Shown here in pieces: positions 18,201 to 27,200 of a stretch of 44,775 bases of DNA. The translations under genes and the position numbers were made by a program. Each line of letters begins with the position of its first letter. Position 1 is the stretch's first letter. The stretch covers positions 1 through 44,775 of IMG/VR virus record IMGVR_UViG_3300023178_002274; one strand, given 5' to 3'. The notes under the pieces were generated by a model. That model saw nothing but the letters and a program-made list of their open reading frames with translations. It was not told the origin of the DNA and did no database searches. Source of the DNA: a virus.

Positions 18201-21200
18201 TATATCCAGATCCTGGCTTAGTAACTTTAATGTTTGTAATCTTGCCAGCACCAATAAATGCTTCTGCTTTTGCACCAGAGCCGCCACCGCCTACAATTTT
18301 AATAATAGGTTTACTTAGATAACCGCTACCGCTATCAGCAATAACAATATCTGTTAATTCAAAGCCGACATTTTCTGCCCAATGTCTATTTGGATATGAA
18401 CTAATATCTGCAATGCCAGTTAAAATCTCACCATCAACAACTTGTACTTCTGGTGCATGTATTTTACCTAATACTGCATTGTACTTAGGAGGTAGATCAA
18501 AGTCTGTTGCTACAATACTGTTAGTTTCAGTTTTTTCATATGAGCTAACATATTCTCTAACCTTAGTCTTAAATGGCTTTGCTTCATTGACATAATCTTC
18601 GTAACTAGACAAGTTATCATTTTGGAATGTAATCTTTTGTGCTAGATCTCCAAAGTTGTGTTTTGCTTTTACAAAACTTGTTTTAAATGCCCAGTCTACA
18701 AAATTCTGTTCTGAGAATACATAACGCAATCCTACAAAGAATAATTTATTCCATTCAATTTCTAAATCATTAATATAAATTTTGTTTTTAACTACATCTA
18801 AAATAATTCTTAATTCAGTAATTGGTTGTACATCATAGAATTGACTATCGTAACTGATACCGTCGTAACCTGTATTAGAAATTAATGTATCGTAGATTTG
18901 TTGTTTAAACTGAATAGTTCCGTTTTGTCTACCAATAGTTTCATAGTTTACAGTATAATCTACATTTTCTTGATCATCAACTTTACGTAGCAATAGCCAA
19001 CCGCCGCTACCAATACTTGTGATCTTAACAACTTGACCGACTGTAACATTGATGCTATCTAACTGATATGCATAATCAATTGTGTGGTTAATTACCGTAA
19101 ACTGATTATAGCCAGTCTTGTACCAATCAATATATTCCCAATATAACGATACATCATATGCCTGGCTTTCTACCCGGCTATAAGTACCTGAATAAGAATA
19201 TATTGCCCATCTGCCGCCGATGTTTTCATCGCTGTTTACTAATACAGAGAACTTTCTAATTGAAATTCTTGCACTATTTGAATAGTTTTTACCAGATTTA
19301 AGAATACGTACTCTTGCAATAGATCCGTTTTCATCTATAGTAATATCTAATTCTGCATCCTGACCTTTTGAATCAATAATTTTGTACGTAGGTGCAACTG
19401 TGTAGCCTTGACCTTTGTCAGTAATAACAATATCTACAATTCGACCGTTTTCGATTACAGGACTAATTACAGCCGGTTTAGCAGAACTTACGTTTACAAA
19501 TCTTAATTCTGCAACAGTATCAACAGTAGTATCGTATTTTCTTTCTGCAAATGCTGGTGCAGGATCTTTATCGTCTAAACTAGAAATATCATATGCATCT
19601 AAAATTAAAATGTCTTTAATAACATAATTAATTCTTTCAATAGTTTGCTTGAGTGCTTCTTTTCTATTTACAAACCAACTTTGTCTTGGTACATTTTGAT
19701 TACCATACTTTTGTTTTGCACTTAGATTTAAATCAGGCACAGGACGGTTTTGTAAATCATAACCAACTAAACTGTCAATCCACTTATCTTCAACAATCTT
19801 AGAAGGCTTACTTGTTTTAAGTCCGTCAGTAACAATTTGATATTCTCTATGAATGTTTTGTTGTTGATTTTCATTAATCCAATATCTAATGCTTAGTGCA
19901 ATATCGTTATCTCTAATTAAACTTTCACAATTATGTAAAGCAAATTGACTATTGCTATTCATTGTTAGATACTTGTAATTTTGACTATCTGGATCTTGGA
20001 TATACTGTGATACATCATACGCACTTACAAATCTACCCGGAACGTTCGGAATTGTTTTCTTACCTTTGACCCAGAAATAATATTTTGTGCTAAACGTTTT
20101 GCTCGCAGTATCATAAACACGTTTACTACTATATGCATTATCTCCGTAAAGAGATTTTCCGCTTATTCCAGCAACGATTCCAGCTTCAGTGTCTGCCCGA
20201 GCGTCCCATCTTGACGGAATAACAGTTGATTCAACCCATTCGTAAATATCAATTGATGCTCCAGTAAACAGTTTGTTAAATTTGTTTGTGCTTGAAATAA
20301 TATCACCTTGGTATGGATTTACAAATTTTGCTGTAGATATATCCCACCAAATTTTTCCAACAAACTCATCTGTTGTAGGATTAAGAGTATCTTCGTTTGC
20401 TGTATTATCAACTACAATATTATACTGTGCAATATCATAAGGTGTTTTAATACTAATTTCTTGTTCAGCAGGTCCTGCAATAGCACCTTGAATTGGATCT
20501 AATATATCTACATATGTAAGTAATTCATTAGTTTTAGTATCATAAAGGAACGCACCATTAAACTTACTAATATCAACTTGATCAATTGGTGATCTTAATT
20601 CAGACCACATAAAAGTATTTTTATCTTTTCTAAAGTCAATTACTTTACCGTTAATATTATTTCCATCTTCAACTTCTTCAGTGTACAAAGTTAATCCTAC
20701 GTACACGTGATTATTAACAATTTTAAAGTTGTCTGCAAAGAAAATTACATCCTTATTATATGAAAGTGTTTGTCCGTACAAAAACTTGTTATTGTAGTTT
20801 TCATATAACTCAATTGTTCCACTGTCTTGATCAACTTGAGTAAATTGTGTAACTTTATTATCAAACGAAGTTTGATCGCCATCAAATGATGTTTTGTTAA
20901 CAATATCACCGCCTACACTACCTACTGCAAGTGTTCCGTTGTTATATTCAACTCTACTACCAAACTGTACGTTTAGTCCTTGATCTGGTCCATAAACTGT
21001 TTGAGATAAAACAAATGTTCCGTTTTGCTGTTGGTAACTGTAAACTGCACCGTTAGCTCTATTAATTGTGTCATTTCTTGACGCACCAATAAAGACAACC
21101 TTACCGTCATTTGAAATAGATACATCGCTACCAAAATTTTCATCTTCAGATAGGTCACTTTCTAAAAGTTGTGAATACTGGTATCTTCCGTTGTTTAATC

Positions 21201-24200
21201 TGTATACTGCAACTTTACGTACAGGATTTACTGGGTCATAATCAACAGTAACAACAAGTACTTGTCCATCTTCACTTACATCGTACTTTTCGCCAAACGC
21301 AAACAAGTTAGTTTGGTTTAGTGTACTATCGCCAATTTCGATACCAGATGTATTTGGCATGAATCCTAAGACATCGCTTGCTTCGGTTACAACTTCCCAG
21401 AACTGAGAATTAAACGGTTGTGCGATTAGGTTTGTAGTTAAACGATAAATTTCACCCGAATATAATACTAGTTCATTTTCGTAATAGTCAATTGTAGGAT
21501 CAAATACGCCTCTGTAATTAGGATCCTTGTTTAACAACCAGTCTGTATCTGCATCTTTTTTGTATACATAAATTTTGCCAGGAAGGGTAGTAGTTCCGTT
21601 TCCTTTAGCATGTATTAATGCTAGATAGGTATTATTATTTTTTCTAATTTTAATTTGATTACCAAACTGTAGCCCGTCTACTGCATCTGGAACTGTATAG
21701 TATCCTAAAGTATTATAGAGCAAGCCGCCGGACTTTTCAAAAAATCCTACAACACCTTCGTTGGTTCTTCCACTTGGATCAGCACTTACATCAATTGGAA
21801 TATTTCTTACCTCTGTCCAGTCAAGGTTTAATCTATTTGGAGGAGTGCTTGTTCTAGTAATACCTGATTTTGTATTTTCAAAGTAAACAAAATATTCTAA
21901 ATCTTCTAATACAGTAGCAGGAGATACTGCTATATTTTCTCCTGTATCAATAACAATCGCTCTACCTGCATTTGTTGTTGCAAGTTCTGAAGAAATAATA
22001 TTACCAATAAGTCTTTCTGTTGAATCATTTAGGAAGAAAGAACAGGTACTAATGTCATCGTTATCGGTACCTAAGCTCCAACCGTCTGTAGCATTTTTAA
22101 CAAAAATCTTAACTCTGTCAAACAATCTAATAACGTTTGTAACTGTTGCACTAGCATTTGTAGTTTGGTCAATGACTTGATCGCCGACTTCCGGAATAAA
22201 TGGATTTCCTTGCAGGTCAAAGTTAGTATACAAAACTACAATTTCACCGTCCCAAATATCATCCACAGTATGTGTGGCTCCATTTAGATAGTCAAATGTT
22301 AATCCAATAGCTTCTGGGCTTTGTACAATATTGTTTACTTTTAGTTCGTTTAAATAAAATCTAAAAGTGTCACCGACTTCTAAATCAGCGTCAACAGGTG
22401 ATCTAAAATACCAGCGAGTATCTAATCTTTCAATTTCTGTTTGGCCTTCAATAAAACTTAGTGTTTCAATGTGGCTAATTGGCGTTACTTGTATAGCACT
22501 TCTAGTTTGTAGATTATCAAAAATGTTATAATAATCTACAGGAGTTGTTGACTCTTCTTGTTTAATAAAGTCTTTGTAAATTAAGTTAGGATTAGTTTCT
22601 GCAACTTCGGTACTATTAAATGTTGTACCTACATCTACATACCACCAACCGTTATATCCTGTGTATTCTGTAGCAAATAATTTTTCATACTCGCCCAAGA
22701 AAACAATTCCACTATACAACTCACCGGTTTCTGCAAAGTCGCCATTTACATCTTTAACATAAATTAAAGTTTTATTATCTGGATTATTAAATCTGTATTG
22801 CACTGTTCCTTTACCTAGTGTACTTGTAATAGTATCTCCTACTCCAGGAACTGCCTGAGTGTTATCAATTAATAGGATAACATCAATTTTATCTACAATA
22901 GTGTGCTGTTTAGTAAAGAACTGTTTATTTAAAACTGCATCGCCGTTAAACGGTGAATACCCTAAAGGAGTTTTAGTAGTAAATTCATTCCATACTGTAT
23001 TAAACTTGTCGCCAACTTTAGATGCTTCATACATATCCGAAGGTGCTCTAAACAATACATGGTTAGTAGCTTCGTCTGCAAAAGAATAGTTTCCTCTAAT
23101 TACATATTCAATATCCGGATATGCTTGTGTTATTGTATCATATTTTTCATCTAGAACAATCGCAGTTGATCTAAATGTATTTAGAGAGGTAATTTCTGCA
23201 GGCTGTACTGTACGTCTAGCTAGCCATAATTCTTCAGTGTATTTTACAATATCACCTTGGTTGTAAGTAATTGCTGGGTCATATTGTCCTACAAATTGTG
23301 ACTTAACATCTGATGCACCTGGAGCACCCACTGCAATATATTTGCCGTCTGTACTTATTGCGACTGACTTGCCGAAGTCGTTATTTGTAGTCCACAAACT
23401 GGCAGGCTCATTAATAGTACTTACTAGGTTAATAGGACCAAAGTCTGTTTGTCTATTATAGATATTAACATTAGAAGTATTAATCGACGAATCATTAACA
23501 CCAGGATTACCTAGCACAAGATTAGCATTATTGCTGTCTATATCAAAACTAGTAGCAAAGTCTACACTAGAAGTATTTGTAATTTCTTTGTCTGCCAAGA
23601 AACGCTTTTCATTTTCTAGCACACTCCATTTTCCACTACCGTTGTCATCCAACCAAACAGTTTCTTTATCATAAAGTTTGGTATCAAAAACAAGTTGGTT
23701 TAATTCTTCTGGAGAACTAATTCTTGCAGGTGTTAAAATTGTTATAAATCCTTCAAGATCTGTATTTTCGCTTCCTGTTCCCTCAACAGTAATTTTATCA
23801 AGTTCTACACTTACTACTTTATAAAACTTGTCAAAAGGAGTATTTACAACACCGAATATTTCTCCCACTTTAACATCAAAAATTCTATCAACTGTTATTT
23901 GGAATCCACTCGATGATTGTGTAGAAGAAAGAACTTTAACATTTGTCGGGCTTGACTTATACACATTCCAACTGTTATCAACATTACCTACCCAAATATA
24001 ACTACCTGTTTCTACACTATCTATATTAAGACTTAAGATATCATCATAAGTTGCAACTGTAAAATCAACATCTTCTTCAGTAACATATCCTGCTGTATTA
24101 ATATAATCTTTAAATTTATATTCTGTAGGGAACGGCTTATGATCGTAATTATTAGGTTTTAAGTAAATGTCTTTTCTTTCAAGTTGTTTAATAAGTGTTG

Positions 24201-27200
24201 TATCTTGAGTATCAATTCTATCAACTAATGTAAATGGCTGAGGACTTAATCTCATATCCTCTTCATTTATCTTAATCTCAAATTCTTCATAACCTGATGT
24301 TGAACCATACTGGCCGTTTAGTATTGCCCATTCTTCAAAAAATTCTAAACTATCTTTGTTAGCACTTCCTAATTTATCAAAAAGTTTTGTAAGAGCATTT
24401 TTTGTACCTTTATCTCTAACAAATCCTTGATAAAACTTAAACTGGCTTACACTGTCTGGAATAATATTTTCCAAGTACTTACGTTTTTGATAGCCAATTA
24501 AATGTTGTGCTAAACGCTGTTGATCAATATCAAAATTATCGCTTTCTAAATCATAAAAATCTGCAAACTGGTTTGTTTTGTATTCAAAGTTTGGAATTAA
24601 GCCTGCTTTAGGTTCTCTTGGTAGTCTAGACCATACAGAATTTTGGAATGATGCGGCACCTGGAATTTTTGTAATTGCAGTATAATAAAATGCTTTATAT
24701 TTTACAATATCTCCAATAGCATAATCTTTCCATGCTGTCCACTCAGTAACTACTGCACTATCATAAATGAAGCCTGGAATATTTAATCCGCCATTCCATT
24801 CGTCTGATCTGTAACCTAAAACTTTAATACGTTCTTGTCTGTATCCGCTAGGCTGGTCAAAGATAATATCTCCAAACACTGTATTATTGTCAATAATAAC
24901 AACATGCTCTTTTTGTACTACTGGAATTTTAATATGATAAATTCCGTCTGCGGTGTTTTTAGTAGCTAGACCAAATTTATTTGATTTGTCTCTAATTGTT
25001 CCGCTAAATTCTGGTTGGAACTTTTTGCCGTCTGCCTTTAATAAACTATAGTCAAAGAAATTATCAAAAATATCATCAACAACTGAATATTCAGATTCAA
25101 ATTCAAGTTTGTCTGCACCCGGACTAAGTGTGATTAATGTTCCTGCCTTCCAACGCTGTAAACTCCAGAACATAAATTCTTTTGCACTAGTTTTCCAAGT
25201 TACAACATCGCCAATTGCTTGGTTATATGTATCAAAAATAAATCCTTGTGATTCTAAATAAGCACCGTATCCTAATAAGAAATCAACAACACCCTGAACA
25301 TCTGGGAATAGAGTACCGTAAGGAACTTCTTGGATTTCTTTGTCAAAGATTTTTGCAAAGGTAGCCGATACTCCGCCAGTTTCAGGCAAGTACGGAAGTT
25401 TAGCAAAATATTCAAGATTAGGTGATTCGTCTGTATTGTGTTTTACAGTTACTCTATAATAACTATCTCCAATTTGTACAAGTTGACCTTGTTCATAAAT
25501 TCTATTTGACTGATAGGTAACAAAATTTTCACTAATACCGCCTATACGAATAGTTGTATCATTTTGCTGTTTTATAACAGGATAAGTTCTAAATGCTGGT
25601 GATGATCTATCATATCCTCGTACAGTATAACCTCTAGATTGTTTTTCAACAATAACACCGCTATAACTATATCTTTCTAAAGGTGTACTTGTGTTTAAGA
25701 AAATATTATAATTTTCTTCCGGAACAAAAATATTTCCTTCGTTATACGGAGTTCTACTGTCTAGTATTAGTTTAAATTTTTCTTGTTGTGTAAATCCGCC
25801 AAGTTTAAATCCTAACTGATAAGAAATATTGTTTATATCAGTTTTGTAAACTGAATACAAATAGTTAGAATTTCCTCTAAGCATTCCTTGCATATAGTTT
25901 ACTAGTCCCGACGTATAAACTCTTTGGTCATCTTCTGCAATGTTAGGAAATACTAAATCTTGCAATCTAATTCTTTTGTTAGTTTCAGAGTAAACAAGTT
26001 CTCCTGCACTATTTCTTACAGTTCTACTTCTATCAAATGCTAGTCCAAAAACTTTTGTAGGCTGATTTACTAGCCATGCAATAATTAATGCAAATGGATA
26101 TTCGCTGTTTCTACGCCATGCAGTTTCAACAGGTGCTTGATCACCAAATTTAAACGAATCTCCTGTACGTGTAGAAATTAGTCCCTGTGCAAATCCTGTT
26201 TCAGAAGGTGCAACAAGATTGCCATCCACGTCTACAGGAATGTGTTTTTGTAAATTCTTATGTCTATGCTTTATTGAATATCTTGGATTTTCAGGATCTC
26301 TAATATATCCGTTTTCTAAATCTTCCCAAAGCACTTTGTTATTTTTAGTGTATGGTGATTCGCCATAAACATCATTAAACCAAGTTGGCTTATTTTGAAT
26401 ACCTAAGCACACCCAAGGTTCTAAATGAGGTCTGTCTGTGCCAAAATACTTTTTGTATATGCCTCTCCAAAAACCTCTTAGAGGTTGGCCTTCTGGATCT
26501 GTAGCATGTGCATAGTTATATGTAAATCCATCTAGATTATTAAAAAACGTATGTTGCGAATAATCAATACTACCTGCATTTTCTAACCATTGGTTAAAAT
26601 CTATAATTAAACTTGGATTAACTTTTTGATCTGTAAATTTAGTTGGATCATTATAAGTATCTTCAAAATCATCAATATTAAAAATACTAGGATCATACTT
26701 AATTTTAATATTATTATGGATTCTTTTTTCAAGTTCTAAAATTAATCCATCTCTATAATCGCCATATGTTTTTACAATCGATCCGTCATGTCCTTGAATT
26801 ACTGTAACTAGTTCAGGATATGCATTAAAGTCTGTTGTATCTTCAACTGCTTCTTTTTTAGTAGCATTTGGCATGAAGAAAATTTTATTAGATCCTTCAA
26901 ATTCAATTGCTTTTACTGTTCCAGTTCCTGCATTTAAATTATCATACTGTATTGCTTCTGCTTCGCTAGTAAACAAAGGATAGAACCAACCTAGTTTATT
27001 TCCTTCGTTCATGTTTTGACTTTTTACGCCATAGAATTTCCAAGGACCTGTAGATTCAGCATCAGTTAAAATAAACGTATCGTCCGAATAAACTTTTGGA
27101 TAATATGCTGGATATAAACCTAGTTTTGTAGGAGTAGGCGGAATCCAACATCCATCTGTGCTATCGTAATCTCTAATAGTAATTAGATCATCTTCTACAA

